64,000 bases of DNA from Congeria kusceri (GCA_027627225.1 CM051024.1:48704547-48768546); one strand, 5' to 3'. Positions 1-12,190 are shown, counted from the first letter of the stretch. Notes: generated by a model not told the origin, from the sequence alone. Translations and numbers: made by a program.

Positions 1-640
1 TACTCTGGCATTGCCTTTTACAACAATGGTCTATTAAGATTTGCCTACTCTGGCATTGCCTTTTACAACACTGGTCTATTAAGATTTGCCTACTCTGACA
101 TTGCCTTTTACAGCCATGGTCTATTAAGATTTGCCTACTCTGGCATTGCCTTTTACAACAATGGTCTATTAAGATTTGCCTACTCTGGCATTGCCTTTTA
201 CAGCCATGGTCTATTAAGATTTGCCTACTCTGGCATTGCCTTTTACAGCCATGGTCTATTAAGATTTACCTACTCTGGCATTGCCTTTTACAACACTGGT
301 CTGTTAAGATTTGCCTACTCTGGCATTGCCTTTTACAACAATGGTCTATTAAGATTTGCCTACTCTGGCATTGCCTTTTACAACAATGGTCTATTAAGAT
401 TTGCCTACTCTGGCATTGCCTTTTACAGCCATGGTCTATTAAGATTTGCCTACTCTGGCATTGCCTTTTACAACAATGGTCTATTAAGATTTGCCTACTC
501 TGACATTGCCTTTTACAGCCATGGTCTATTAAGATTTGCCTACTCTGGCATTGCCTTTTACAGCCATGGTCTATTAAGATTTGCCTACTCTGGCATTGCC
601 TTTTACAGCAATGGTTTGTAAGATTTGCCTACTCTGACAT
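1..640. repeat. 45-bp minisatellite, about 14 copies
   Basis: The unit reads TACTCTGGCATTGCC, TTTTACA, a variable block, then GGTCTATTAAGATTTGCC. The variable block has three forms (ACAAT, GCCAT, ACACT) that alternate irregularly across copies starting every 45 bp from base 1. The array runs off the left edge of the window and decays after about 630 into loosely related sequence up to about 960 (TGCCTACTCTGACATT still recurs). It has no coding potential. Confidence 0.95.
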
Positions 641-969
641 TACTGTTTACATCAATGGTGTCTATGAATTGCCTACTCTGACATTTCCTTTTATATGAAT
701 GGTCTATTAAGGTTTGCCTACTCTGACATTAATGTTTAAATCAGTGGTCCTTATGAATTGCTTGCTCTGATTTTACCATTTACAACAATCGTCAATCAAG
801 ATTCGCCTTCTCGGAAATTACAGTTTACATCAATGGTCTTTATGAATTGCATACCATAACATTGTCTATAACAGCAATTGCATGATCTGATGTTAGCTTT
901 TATTATTATGGTATAAGGTATTGTATATTCTGGCATATCCCATTAACAGTAACAGTTCTAGGTATCTAT

Positions 970-1230
970 TTATGCCCCCCGGCATCTTGATACAGGAGGC
1001 ATATAGTGATTGTCCTGTCCATGATTCCCTCTGTCTGTGATTCTGTCTGTACAAGGTTAACTAGATTTTACCATTTCTTCTATCACCAACAATGCCTACA
1101 ACACTTTGGATATTTACACAGATGTTGCTTATGACAATTCCTTTTCCACCCATACCACCCAATCTCACTTTGGCCTTGACTGTGACCTAATTTGGACTAA
1201 GAATAATTCAAATGGGCTATTTCCTACATA
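970..1230 (+). repeat. Dispersed repeat family with GGCATCTTGAT start, copy 1
   Basis: It shares long stretches with 12337-12700 and 32161-32710: GGCATCTTGATACAGGAGGC or close variants, a segment GGTTAACTAGATTTTACCAT, and CACTTTG.CCTTGAC...GACCTAATTTGGACT. It is a truncated, non-coding dispersed repeat. Its superfamily is not evident. Confidence 0.75.
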
Positions 1231-1457
1231 ATTCCTTTTAAAGTATAGTATTGCATGCTTTGACTTGTATAACTTTTGTACCTGGGAGAGTGGTAGTCCA
1301 GACTAGAGTTTATTGCAGGGATCGTTGTTGCTGAGGCATTAAGGTAGAGACTTAGAAAACAGTTTAGACATAATAATAATAATAAAGAACCTTATTTAAA
1401 TATGATGTTAATAAGGGTTTCTCCTCCGATGATTCAGCTAGTGTTTCACACATTTTT

Positions 1458-2005
1458 AGCTCACCTGAGCACAAAGTGCTCATGGTGAGCTTTTGTGATC
1501 GCCCGTTGTCTGTCGTGTGTCCGTGCGTGCGTCCGTCGGTCGACAACTTTTCAAACAACATCTCCTCCTAAACCACTTGGCAGATTTTCACCAAATTTCA
1601 CATTAATGTTCATTGTGTGACCCTCTTTCAAAGTTGTTCAAATTGTTACGGTCAGCTGCATATGTAGGTCACCAGAGCTAAAAAAAGATTTAAAAAGTGT
1701 AAACTTTAAAAATCTTCTCTCAAACCGCAGGGCCCAGAGGTTTCATATTTGGTTTGTAACATCCTATAGTGGTCCTCTACAAAGAATGTTCAAATTATGC
1801 CCTTGGGGTCAAAACTAGCCACGCCCCGGGGGTCACATGGTTTATATAGAATATATAGTAAAAAATCTTTACTTGAAATCGCAAGGCCCAGAGGTTTGTT
1901 CAAGATTGTTCAAATTATGCCCCTGGGATAAAAATAAGCCACACCTCAGGATGCAAATTCCAATTGGGTTACAAGATCTCAGGTGAGCGTCCTAGGGCCC
2001 TGTTT
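1458..2005 (+). mobile_element. Short copy of modular AGCTCACCTGAGC family (family B1)
   Basis: It opens with AGCTCACCTGAGCACAAAGT and a GT/CG-rich stretch ending in CGTCCGTCGG, then CTCCTCCTAAACCACTTGGC. It continues with modules that include GCCCAGAGGTTTCATATTTG and GGTCCTCTACAAAG. The end is a worn CAGGTGAGCG..CCTAGGGCCC. Larger copies lie at 23616-27406 and 45697-47143. It is non-coding and non-autonomous. Confidence 0.85.
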
Positions 2006-3545
2006 ATATTCAATTATTATAATATACATGAAAAACAATGACCTTTAGTCCTTCAGCATTATTCCCAATGAGTTACTTAGTACATAAATTACGATTTTTT
2101 ATTCTTTAAATTGCATTTGATTATTCCCTTATCTTTCTTCAATATGAAGTATGTTTGTTTAATCAAACCAGAGGCTTTTATGACTTAAGTCATTCAGCGG
2201 AATCAGATCTTAATCAAATTCATATCCTATCGGAATTGGATTGGAAATAACCGCGATTTAGTCATGTTGCTTGCGTTATGAACATGTTTCGCTAGACATA
2301 CATTTTTAATCATCTTTTGATTATTATGAAGCCACAATGTACAGCGAGTTTCATAGCATTGAATACCCTTGAAAGCCATATGGCTTATTGAATTAATTCA
2401 AAGCAGATATATTAGACCTAAGGATTTGGCTGATTTCTTAATGTTAATAGTAAGCACCAATATTCCAAAGTAGTAGACCTTAGACATGTGGTTTTGCATG
2501 GATTACCATTTGTTTGTGATATGCTTTATAGCAATAACAATTGTTTTGATGAATACTTAATGTTACATCTGCATTCTATGGAAAGCTGTGGAACGTATGA
2601 GCAAAATTCTGTTGCAAGATGATCGAGTGATATATTGAAAACTATAATGAATACAAAACTCTTATTGGCTGCACCTGAAACACGAAAAGGGTGTTGTAAT
2701 ATTAATGTAATGCATGTGGATTTATGAAATGATTCTGATCTAAAGAGTTTATTAAAGCTCATCAGAGATTCACAGAGTTTTGATAAGATAGGACTTGGTG
2801 TAAACAAGTGTTATCAGCTGTGGATATGTGTTTTTCTAAGCATGGGTACTGATGGTGAAGCAAAACAGATCAATGTTTGTAGCACTGGAAATAAAGTGTT
2901 CATTCTGAGTGTTTGTGCTTTGGGTTTTCCTTAGAAATAAATAGGAGTGATAGCCAACCCACACCACTGTGGTGCCTAGGGTAGGCTGGATTGACAGCAT
3001 TGTGAGTGACAAAAGGTTCCTCTTATCATCATCTTCAGGTGCTATGGTGGTTCTACCCTCCATCTGCAAAGTAGAAGGGGGTAGGCATAAAGGTGCTGCT
3101 GAAAATCTGTGAACTCGATTTTAGTTTCTTGTAGGATCTCAGTTTGAACAGTTGGGATATTAGATAGTAATCAGGTAGTTAAAGCTAAAAGTTTGGATGG
3201 CAATGAATTTAAAATTTCAGTTTAACTTTTGAAAACTGTTATGAGCCATTTTCAATAGCATTGAAGTTTTATTTGAAAACTGATGTTCAAGGATTTTATT
3301 ATAGAAAGAAAATGCTTATTTCCTATAATTTGAGCATAAATTTCACTTTAAAAGCAATATAATCGAATTATTTCTCAGTCATTTGGTGGGCACAGTGTGG
3401 GTTATTTGTGGTTTAAATCATTGTTTGATCGTATTTTAAAAGATTGGTATGTAAATAATTGATTTTGTTAAGCTTTTTTTTTCAATAAAAAACTTATCAT
3501 AATAATTTGTTTTAGAATTTTAATGTTATAAATTTTTTTGTTTGT
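2006..3545. other. AT-rich non-coding sequence
   Basis: I see no repeat family, conserved coding exon or RNA gene here. Short open frames (for example minus strand 2526-2807 and 2836-3069) lack recognisable motifs and look like chance. Confidence 0.6.
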
Positions 3546-3795
3546 ATTTGTAGTACTGATAATAATAATAATAATAACAAATAATAATAATAATAAATGG
3601 TTATAGCAGCAATAATTACTGACATAACAAAATAATAATAATAATAATAGTAATAATAATAATAATAATAATAGTAATATTAGTAATGATAATGATAACT
3701 ACAACAACAACAGCGATAATAGTAGTAATACTACTACTACTACTACTACTAATAATAATAATAATAGTAATAACAATAATAATAATAATGTTACC
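3546..3795. repeat. AAT-type trinucleotide microsatellite
   Basis: A compound run of AAT/TAA, AAC and ACT trinucleotides with interruptions over about 250 bp, including a pure (TAC/ACT) block near 3730-3750. Confidence 0.9.
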
Positions 3796-4436
3796 TTAAT
3801 TAATTTTGATTTTTAATTACCATTTTCCTTATTCACAGAATTAAATACTTGTGTTTGTAAAACTGCTTTGATGTGCCTGCATGGTACTTTTTTGTCATAT
3901 GTACAATTAAATAAATTAACCCATGGCTTTTTTCCAAAGTGACTTGAATAACAAGTAACTCACTTTTGTCATAGGTAAGGTTAAAATATGGCCAGTGTAT
4001 TTTCAGAGCAATAGAATAACAAAGTGGCAAATTATTTCAGACGGTAAGATTTCTTTGCACACATTGTATTGTACAAAGTGTATTTTTTTCAGAGACAGTT
4101 GAATAAAATGGCTATTTCATTATACCTTGTTTATGTAAAAAATAACTTGAATAACAAATTTTAATTTGCAATTTTAGTTGCATATCTTAACAAGAACTGG
4201 ATTTTATTAGGAAGTCCGAGCAAAACAGTGATTAAATGCACAAAAGCTTGAGAGTCTAATAATGTGTTCATTATGAATTTAATACAGTTATCACAAGAAC
4301 AAATAACAATAATTAAAAAAAAATCTTGACCAAACATTTAACATACTTATTTATGATTACTTTATCTGTTCAATCAGTCATTAATTTATTCATTTACCAA
4401 AACATATCTAGAACACTCCCAAAACTGTCTTTGAAA

Positions 4437-4870
4437 CCCTTCTCGAAAAAGTGTATTTAATACGCATTTAATGCGTATTACACGCTGCAGTATTGGCACC
4501 ATATTTTTATCTGCGTTAAAAACGCATTTAATACACTTGAAACTGCAGAAAAAATACACTTATTACAGAAATATTTTTCAGCATTTTTCCTGCATTTACA
4601 AACTAAAGTGCATTTAAAGTATATTTTCCTCCTTGACAAATACACTATATCTTCAAAAAATGCACTTAAGTGTATTATACGTGTATTTTAAGTGTATTTT
4701 CTAGTGCATGAATACACTATTTTGTAAAAAATGCAGAAAAAGTACAGAAAAATACACTTAGTGTACTAAAAGTGTATTTAATGCGCATTTAATGCAGAAA
4801 AAATATGGTGTCCATACTGCAGCGTCTAATACGCATTAAAAACATATTAAATACACTTTTTCAAGAAGGG
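4437..4870. mobile_element. Foldback/MITE-like element with long inverted repeats
   Basis: The left end CCCTTCTCGAAAAAGTGTAT is mirrored at the right end by ATACACTTTTTCAAGAAGGG. Internal sequence is also mirrored: AAATATGGTG..CC.ATACTGCAG on the right answers CTGCAGTATTGGCACCATAT on the left. The centre is a mass of AAGTGTATTT and GCATTTAATG motifs. It has no ORF. No clear target duplication flanks it (GAAA on the left, AATA on the right). Confidence 0.85.
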
Positions 4871-5522
4871 AATAACCCATTTGCGCAAAGCCCGGGACAA
4901 GTAAAAATGTTTGATTTGGGCAAGTTGATTGTATTTGCTTAAGGCCCAACTGGGCAGGTCCTTCAAATAATATTGTGAAGACTGCTTAAGATATTATCAG
5001 GTGCCAAAAATATTATTCCTAAGACAGCTAACATGTTTGCCAGAATGTCTTTCATTGATGGAAATTTTTTCATCAAGCATCAGAATTATCTTGTTATTGT
5101 AACTTAATTTGATTACCTCATTTTCCTTCAACATGCAATTAAGATGTGTTGGGAAAAATTTGGTTGCCAAAGTAAAACTTCGTCATAGTGAACATTGCTG
5201 TCATGTCAGGTTATTATGTTATTAATTATGCTAGCATAATTACTTGTTGTTATGCGTTGATCATCTGTGTTCAATTATGCAAGTGACGAAAATTCCTAAT
5301 CTCATAATACTATCAAACTCATAATTAGACAATTTCACCTGATTTATAAGACATGCCATTCCAGCATAGTGCCATAATTTTGTAGTTGGTATGTTATATC
5401 CTGATTTATATCATTTCTGGATTACGTCCACAGATGTTACATATGAGCTAGGCACTGAAGTCTATTACATACAGATTTCAGTCCATGTGTTATGTACAAT
5501 ATAAATGTAAAACATAAATGTC
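4871..5522. other. Non-coding sequence, nothing recognised
   Basis: AT-rich sequence without repeats shared elsewhere in the window and without splice-bounded coding segments. Confidence 0.5.
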
Positions 5523-5779
5523 GTATGTCGTGGGAAAACCGGGCTTAATGCATGTGCGTGAAGTTTTGTCCCGGATTAGCCTGTGCAGTCCGCACAGGCT
5601 GATCCGGGACGACACTTTCCGACTACAGTGGATTTATGTTTAGAAAAGACTACCTTGAAACAGAAAATACCATAACAGCGGAAAGTGCCGTCCGGGATTA
5701 GCCTGTGAGGACTGCACAGGCTAATCCGGGACGACACTTTACACACATGAATTAAGCTGGTTTTCCCACGACACGCCTC
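5523..5779. mobile_element. Palindromic MITE, copy 1 of 8
   Basis: The terminal inverted repeat is GTCGTGGGAAAACCGG on the left and its complement CCCACGACACGCCTC on the right. Inside are two imperfect palindromes centred on GATTAGCCTGTGCAGTCCGC, separated by CTACAGTGGATTTATGTTTA and an A-rich spacer. Other copies are at 10682, 29348, 30755, 36144, 43425, 52864 and 57073. It is non-coding and non-autonomous; the superfamily is not certain. Confidence 0.9.
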
Positions 5780-5849
5780 AAATAGTCATTTGGCTGTTGG
5801 AATCTGGAATATTTACCGGTAATCCTTTGAATGAGCTAGAGCAAAAAAT

Positions 5850-6720
5850 AAATAGACTGAGCTATACCAACAATTCAAGACAGAGTACTATACAAACGAA
5901 TAAATAAAATGAGCTGTAAGAATAATAAATGTAACAATGTAAAATGTATATACCAGTATCGACAACGAAATAATATGAGCGATTTCAACAACTAAATAAA
6001 ATGATTTATTTTATAGTAATGTGCCAAATAAGCCACTAAAATGAGCTATAATGACAAATACATTAAAGGGACTGAACTCTAGGTGGTCCAGTCATAAAAA
6101 TGAAAGAAAATTATCACAATTGTATGTTTTTATTGACCTGAAAAACAAAGATTTTATATAGTTGTCGTCCTTTTTATCGTTCTAAAATCTGTAGCGTCTG
6201 CAGACGCTATAACCCATCAAGTAATTTAAAAATAGCGCCGTTTATATTAAAGATAATCATGTGACAGTTTAGTTGTGTCGAGTCGCTCATGCACACACTT
6301 TAATCAGGTGCGTGAATTGGAGAAAGCCGCGGTATTTTTAAATCGGGAATACCGGGTTGATGTAAAGTGCGATCTTACTCAACTTCTATTTTTTCAATGA
6401 AATGTACAGTTTGTGACAGTATTTGAATGTGTTTTGTACAAATAGTGATGTTTTTACCCATGTTTTGACCATTTAGGCATAACTACAAGAAACACACATT
6501 TTTATGCCCTTCTGGAGTTCAGTAAGCCCACAAAAAACTAAATAAAATGAGCTATATCTACAAATCAATAAAATGTGCTCTAACAATTGTGACATCTAAA
6601 TAAAATGAGCCATCTCAAAAACTACATAAAATGAGCTAAACCAAAAACTAAATAAAATGATCGAAACCAAAAACTAAATAAAATGATCGAAACCAAAAAC
6701 TAAATAAAATGATTATTTAA
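5850..6720. repeat. Degenerate about 20-bp repeats (ACTAAATAAAATGAGCTAT), interrupted by an element
   Basis: Variants of AACTAAATAAAATGAGCTAT recur from about 5860 to 6060 and again from 6535 to 6720. The two blocks are separated by the element at 6066-6527, which appears to have inserted into the array. Confidence 0.75.
6066..6527. mobile_element. Family C inverted-repeat element, intact short copy
   Basis: The left end TTAAAGGGACTGAACTCTAG is partly mirrored by the right end CTGGAGTTCAGTAAGCCC. The interior (GTCGAGTCGCTCATGC, GAAAGCCGCGGTATTT, ATTTAGGCATAACTA) is matched base by base at 54056-54302 and 55890-55990. There that copy is split by a hAT-like insertion. No coding sequence. Confidence 0.8.
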
Positions 6721-7180
6721 ATTTATAAAAAACTTGTAATGAGCTATTATTACCAACAAACCCATTAATAAATGAATAATATTTTAAAGTCTTAGCATGT
6801 TATCATTATTGTGACACTGTTTAGCTTTAACAAATTTAATATTGAATATTTGAAAACATATTTATGGTGCAACAAATTTAATATTGAATATTTGAAAACA
6901 TATTTATGGTGCTTTAGCAAAGAGACTTATTTGGGGGAAAAATCTTTTATTTATGAAAATAGTGAAATTGATTTTTTTTAAAGATACTTGAAACTTTTAA
7001 AACGTCAACAATTGGGTACATGTGCAATACCAATATTCCTTAATAATTGAGTATTTATAACATGGTATAATAGGTAGTAGGTGTTTTATATTTTTCCAGC
7101 TGGCAACTCTTACCTTACATTCAGGGTATTTTTTAATATACATAAAGTTATGAACTATGATAACTAATATGTAAAATATT
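6721..7180. other. AT-rich sequence with a 43-bp duplication
   Basis: The segment AACAAATTTAATATTGAATA through ATATTTATGGTGC occurs twice in tandem near 6828-6913. Nothing else is recognisable. Confidence 0.7.
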
Positions 7181-7566
7181 AGGAGATAGCATAGTTATGT
7201 ATTTGTGATGTCAAAAGGAGATAGCATAGTTATGTATTTGTGATGTCAAAAGGAGATAGCATAGTTATGTATTTGTGATGTCAAAAGGAGATAGCATAGT
7301 TACGTATTTGTGATGTCAAAAGGAGATAGCATAGTTATGTATTTGTGATGTCAAAAGGAGATAGCATAGTTACGTATTTGTGATGTCAAAAGGAGATAGC
7401 ATAGTTATGTATTTGTGATGTCAAAAGGAGATAGCATAGTTATGTATTTGTGATGTCAAAAGGAGATAGCATAGTTATGTATTTGTGATGTCAAAAGGAG
7501 ATAGCATAGTTATGTATTTGTGATGTCAAAAGGAGATAGCATAGTTATGTATTTGTGATGACAAAA
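7181..7566. repeat. 35-bp minisatellite, 11 copies
   Basis: The unit is AGGAGATAGCATAGTTATGT followed by ATTTGTGATGTCAAA. It is nearly perfect; only a T/C change (TTACGT) in two copies and a final TGACAAAAG distinguish copies. This homogeneity suggests recent expansion. Confidence 0.97.
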
Positions 7567-7955
7567 GATTTGTATTTATGTTTCCCTTTTGATTTGTTAT
7601 GCATTGCTTTTTCTTTTGTTTGGAAATGAAAAATCATGTAGTAAAATTGATTGATTGATACTGCTTTTGTGCCATCCGGTACAGGAAAAAAAACTAAAAT
7701 ATATTATTCCCAATAGCTGTTGAAGAAAGGTCTGTTCTGGAAATGCAATATCAATTATGTTTTATTGTTAACTTCAAAGAACTGCATTACTTTGTAAGCA
7801 AACAATCGTCACAGTGTCTGCTGGTGTGTTGCTGACTTTTAAAATCTCATAGAGAGTTATGCTATTGGTGATAACTACAACACCTTTATGGTTGTTTGTC
7901 AAAGTTCATTTCATGTCTCAAACTTGGTTTTGGAAGAGTGTTTGAACGTTATTTA

Positions 7956-8444
7956 GGCCAACCTTAAAACATTGTTTGTTTGCCTACCCTAGGTTGCTGG
8001 TAACGGGTAGGTAGGTAGGCCAATTTATTTGTTTTGGAAAAAAAAATGCAAATTTATGAATGATCCATTTAGCGTCAAAATATAGCGTATAACACAGACA
8101 TTGCTTTTGATAATATAATCAAGTGATATAATGATAGCTTGCTAGTAATCATATTAAATTAGACAATGAATGCTGACAAACAGCCCATTGTTTTCACAAG
8201 TTTCATAAAACATAATTAGAATTGCATTTTGATATGGCCTATTAAGAAGGGTCTAGCTGATACAGTTAATTTATTAACCCAATATAAAACAACCGAAACG
8301 AAATAACAGCGAGCTTTTATGTAACCCAATTCAAAAAATTGAACATTCAGAATTAAAAAAAACAACAAACAAAAAACTTTAGTGTTGGGACGTTTTCTTC
8401 GGGTAGGTAGGCAATGGCAAACAAAGTTAATTTTAATGTTGGCC
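7956..8444. mobile_element. Harbinger-like MITE (family L), copy 1
   Basis: The terminal repeats are GGCCAACCTTAAAA on the left and TTTTAATGTTGGCC on the right (complement GGCCAACATTAAAA), flanked by a TTA duplication (7953-7955 and 8445-8447). Subterminal GTTTGTTTGCC and GGTAGGTAGG are mirrored by GGTAGGTAGGCAATGGCAAA. A second copy is at 53379-53898. A 3-bp target duplication is typical of the PIF/Harbinger superfamily. Two overlapping minus-strand ORFs here are not transposase. Confidence 0.88.
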
Positions 8445-9289
8445 TTAAGGTATTTTCTGTCAGCCAATGATTACCATACCATAGAAAAAGTTTTGTTTTT
8501 GTGCTTTTTTTTTCCTGAAAATTAAATAAATGATTCATAAATGTTTAGATCTCATTGGAAACTTAAAGGTAGACATGTCTGTGAGATATGTTTCCCCCAA
8601 AGAGCTCCTTTGATGTTTATTCTTTGAGAATTGAGTAATTTGTCTTCCCTACCATTAATTCCTTTGTCAGTTGCTGCAGAGTATTTATTCCAATTGTCAT
8701 AAAATAGACCAGTAGCACAATTGTGTGCCACATAGTTCCATGGTTTGGTTCTATGATTCTAGGTTTCGTTTCCCTACCTTGTTGTTATTTTCATTTTGCT
8801 GTCAGCATCTCCAATTCCCCAATGCTTCTTCCTTGAGAAAAAACAACAACCAGGATTAACACTTGATGTTTTAATTAGGCGATTTGTCAAAGGGTGATGT
8901 CAATTAAGAATATGGCTGTGAAAGGTGTGGAATAATTTATGGACAAGTTCTTGTCAAAACGGAAGCATTTCGGAGTTTCTCTGATGGAAAATAATTGGTT
9001 TGGACATACAATTTGCTTGTGATTTATTTCAGTTGCATGATTACATTAGGTAAAGGTATAATAAAACGGTATGTATACTTATTATGTTCAGTTTCTGCTG
9101 TTTAGTATTGTGTTTTGGTAACACAATCAGCTGAATTCCCCTCCCCCCCCCCTCCAGTTGTGTTCGTATTTTATTTACTTTTTATGTAAAAGAACTAATG
9201 GGCGTGATTACTTTTCTATTATGAACCTGAACATTAAAATATAATCTTCAGGGGCATTTTTACCATCCTTGTTGCCTTCTATTAACTGT
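8445..9289. other. Non-coding sequence, nothing recognised
   Basis: Only a short C-rich tract near 9140-9155 stands out. Confidence 0.5.
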
Positions 9290-9740
9290 TGATAGAAATA
9301 TAGTTACAATATTCTTGTAAAAACTGTTAGAAATACAGTTACAATATATTCATTAAAACTGTTAGAAATACAGTTACAGTATTTTCATAAAAGCTGTTAA
9401 AAATACAGTTACAATATTTTCATAAAAACTGTTAGAAATACAGTTACAATATTTTCATAAAAACTGTTAGATATACAGTTACAATATTTTCATAAAAACT
9501 GTTAGATATACTGAGTTACAATATTTTCATAAAAACTGTTAGAATTACAATATTCTCGTAAAAACTGTTACAATATTCGTGTAAAAACTGTAAGAAATAC
9601 AGCTACAATATTCTCGTAAAAACTGTAAGAAATATAGTTACAATATTCTTGTAAAATCTGTTAGAAATACAGTTACAATATTCTCGTAAAAACTGTAAGA
9701 AGTACGGTTACAATTTTCTCGTAAAAACTGTTAATAGAAA
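9290..9740. repeat. Degenerate about 35-bp minisatellite
   Basis: Roughly 13 units of the type ATAAAAACTGTTAGAAATAC then AGTTACAATATTTTC. The third-quarter variants TTCTCGTAAA and TTCATAAAA cluster separately, and several units are shortened. Confidence 0.9.
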
Positions 9741-10579
9741 ATCAGTTATGCTATTCTTTGATAGCTATTTGAAAAACAATTGCAATCTTCTTTGTTGTAA
9801 AGGGCATCAATAACTTTCGAAAATGTTTTTGTTTGTTGTGTACTTTATATTGAAAGCTTTGACCAAATGACATAAAGTGGTTCTGATGTGGGTAAAATGT
9901 TATCTGCGTATAGGATTGCATTGAAGATTTGAGGAAACTTATGGTTATCAGGGTATTGTGATTATGTAGCTGTAATGTTCTCATTCACAAATCTGTAATG
10001 ACGGGGGAAAACGGGGGAAATGTTCCAAGAAAACGTAAACAGTAGTATGTTATGTGTGTATTTTTACACACATTACAATGTAGCTTTTATGTGCCAGTGC
10101 AATTGTATAAGATGTAATTCTGTCTTCGGATTTCCAAATTTGTATTTGGGGAAATACATGCACTATAGAAATCCAAAAAGTGTGTACGTCTTGGCGTTAA
10201 GAAAGAACAAATAAATTTTTTATTTTGTGATCATGTGCAAAATGTTTTTGTTATGGATTAAGGAGACATTATTTATAGATAACACTTAACATGATTATTT
10301 TTTATTGTCAAGTTATATTTACAAAGCTTTAAACCACAAATTTCCTGAACACTTTGAAATATTAATGGTGTATCAATATATAATGCATAAATAATAATGA
10401 ATATAATAGCTGGTGCTTTTAACAATCAATAACATGGTTGCAGCACTATGCAGGTATAATCGTATCTAATAACTGACAGTCAGATGCAACAAAACTGTGG
10501 CCAGTGACAACGTGGAACTGTTTTGACCATTGAAAATAGAGACAATTGTCACATGACCATGTTCTATCTAAAGCGGAAA
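9741..10579. other. Sequence upstream of the candidate first exon
   Basis: No conserved coding sequence is seen. This region would hold the 5' UTR or promoter if 10580 is the start, but I see no convincing TATA box or initiator. Open frames at 9751-9984 (minus) and 10020-10214 (plus) have no recognisable motifs. Confidence 0.4.
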
Positions 10580-10657
10580 ATGGCGGATTTACAGTTAGAG
10601 CCGAGCAACTATGATGTTGAAAGACTTATGTATGGATTAGGCCTTGTGAATTATCTG
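10580..10657 (+). CDS. Candidate first coding exon of the Limpet-like PET-LIM gene
   Basis: An ATG at 10580 in a good initiation context (A at -3, G at +4) opens 26 codons beginning MADLQLEPSNYDVERLMYGL. They run straight into a consensus donor GTAAGT at 10658, leaving phase 0. The next candidate exon (30460) and the first solid exon (43306) both begin in phase 0, so splicing would be in frame. In testin-family proteins a short N-terminal segment containing a Gly-Leu-Gly stretch precedes the Cys-rich region, and this exon encodes YGLGLVNYL, which is weakly suggestive. The frame stays open upstream to another ATG at 10523, so the real start could lie further 5' or this could be an internal exon. 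A palindromic MITE begins 24 bp after the donor. I infer the link to the downstream gene; no conserved domain is visible here. Confidence 0.42.
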
Positions 10658-10681
10658 GTAAGTTGTAGTGAAGGATACTAT

Positions 10682-10943
10682 GAGGTGTGTTGTGGGAAAA
10701 CCGGTCTTAATGCATGTGCGTAAAGTGTTGTCCCGAATTAGCCTGTGCAGTCCGCACAGACTAATCCAGGATGGCACTTTCCGCCTACAGTGGATTTATC
10801 TTCAGAAAAGACTTCCTTGAAACAAAAAATATCATAAAAGCGGAAAGTGCTGTCCTGGATTAGCCTGTGCAGACTGCACAGGCTAATCTGGCACGACGCT
10901 TTACGCACATTCATTAAGACCGGTTTTCTCTTGACGCGCCACC
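10682..10943. mobile_element. Palindromic MITE, copy 2
   Basis: It runs from GAGGTGTGTTGTGGGAAAAC to GGTTTTCTCTTGACGCGCC, with both internal AGCCTGTGCAG palindromes and the CTACAGTGGATTTATCTTCA spacer. It starts 24 bp after the candidate splice donor at 10658. Confidence 0.9.
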
Positions 10944-11040
10944 TATGTTTTCTTGTCAACAGTATTCATAATTTAAGGTAGTTAATGCCTAATGAATAGT
11001 AAAAGATCATTAATTGTAATTGTTTTATGTACGTTGAATT

Positions 11041-12190
11041 GGGTGAAAAAATGACTTCGTGATTTTTTTATAATCTTTCAATGAATTGTAAACATGTGTA
11101 TAAATAAGTAAGATTGGTGCATCCAAAACAAGAGCTGTCTGTAAAAAAACAGTTATGCCCCCTCTAGGTTAAAAGCAATCTTTATAATATCAAGTTTGGC
11201 GATGATCGGACGAGGACGTAAGTTTCTGGGGTGTTTTGGGTGAAAAAATGACTTCGTGATTTTTTGATAATCTTTCAATGAATTGTAAACATGTGTATAA
11301 ATAAGTAAGATTGGTGCATCCAAAACAAGAGCTGTCTGTAAAAAAACAGTTATGCCCCCTCTAGGTTAAAAGCAATCTTTATAATATCAAGTTTGGCGAT
11401 GATCGGACGAGGACGTAAGTTTCTGGGGTGTTTTGGTTGATCATCGAACTTTGAAAAGATATTATAACCTCAAACATTTTCATCAAGTTGAAGATTAGAA
11501 ACTGTTGGACTTTGAGAGCAGAAACTGCTAAAATGGCACATTTGAGATAATTCAAGGGCCATAACTCCACAATTCCTGGGCGATTTTCGAATTTTGCCAA
11601 TATATTATGCCCACACACATTTTCAGCAAGTTTGGTGAAGATCGGATGAAAACTGGTCGACTGAAAGAGAAGAAAAACAACTAAAAAGGCTAATTTTAGA
11701 TCATTAAAGAGCCATTACTCGAAAATTCCTGGAGCGATTTGGCGTATTAACGAGATATTATGCCAATAAACATTTTCATGAAGTTTGGTGAAGATGGGAT
11801 AAAAACTATTGGACTTAGAGAGTGGAAACCGCTATAAAGTCAAATTTAAGATAATTCAAGAAGAATAACTCCACAATTCCTGGGGTGTTTTTTATAATCG
11901 AACCTATTATTGACCTACATATTATTATTACAAACATTTTCATGAAGTTTGGTAAAGATCGGATAAAAACTGTTTGACTTAGAGAGCTGAGATGGCTAAA
12001 AAGGCCAATTTTAGATAATTCAAGGGCCATACACCACAATTCTTGGGGGGATTTGGCTGATGATCGAACTTGACCTAGATATTATGCCCACAAACATTTT
12101 CATTAAGTTTGGTGAAGTTCGGATGAAAACTGTTCAACTTAGAGAGCATAAACAAAAGTGGTCTACCGACCAACCAACCGGCAGGCAGGC
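11041..12190 (-). mobile_element. Modular element (family E) with duplicated terminus
   Basis: Read on the minus strand, the element ends in GACAGCTCTTGTTTTG (plus strand CAAAACAAGAGCTGTC at 11126 and again at 11323). The body consists of about 150-bp modules with ACATTTTCATGAAGTTTGGT, GAAGATCGGAT.AAAACTGTT and CCACAATTCCTGGG. A 197-bp segment is duplicated in tandem (11041-11237 and 11238-11434), including the terminus and the flank. It ends near an AGGCAGGCAGGCAG run. A related copy in the opposite orientation lies at 49540-50175. Confidence 0.85.

Noticed and set aside
5580..5740. GC-rich hairpins that resemble bacterial terminators
   Set aside because: They recur in eight MITE copies with terminal repeats in a eukaryotic intron context.
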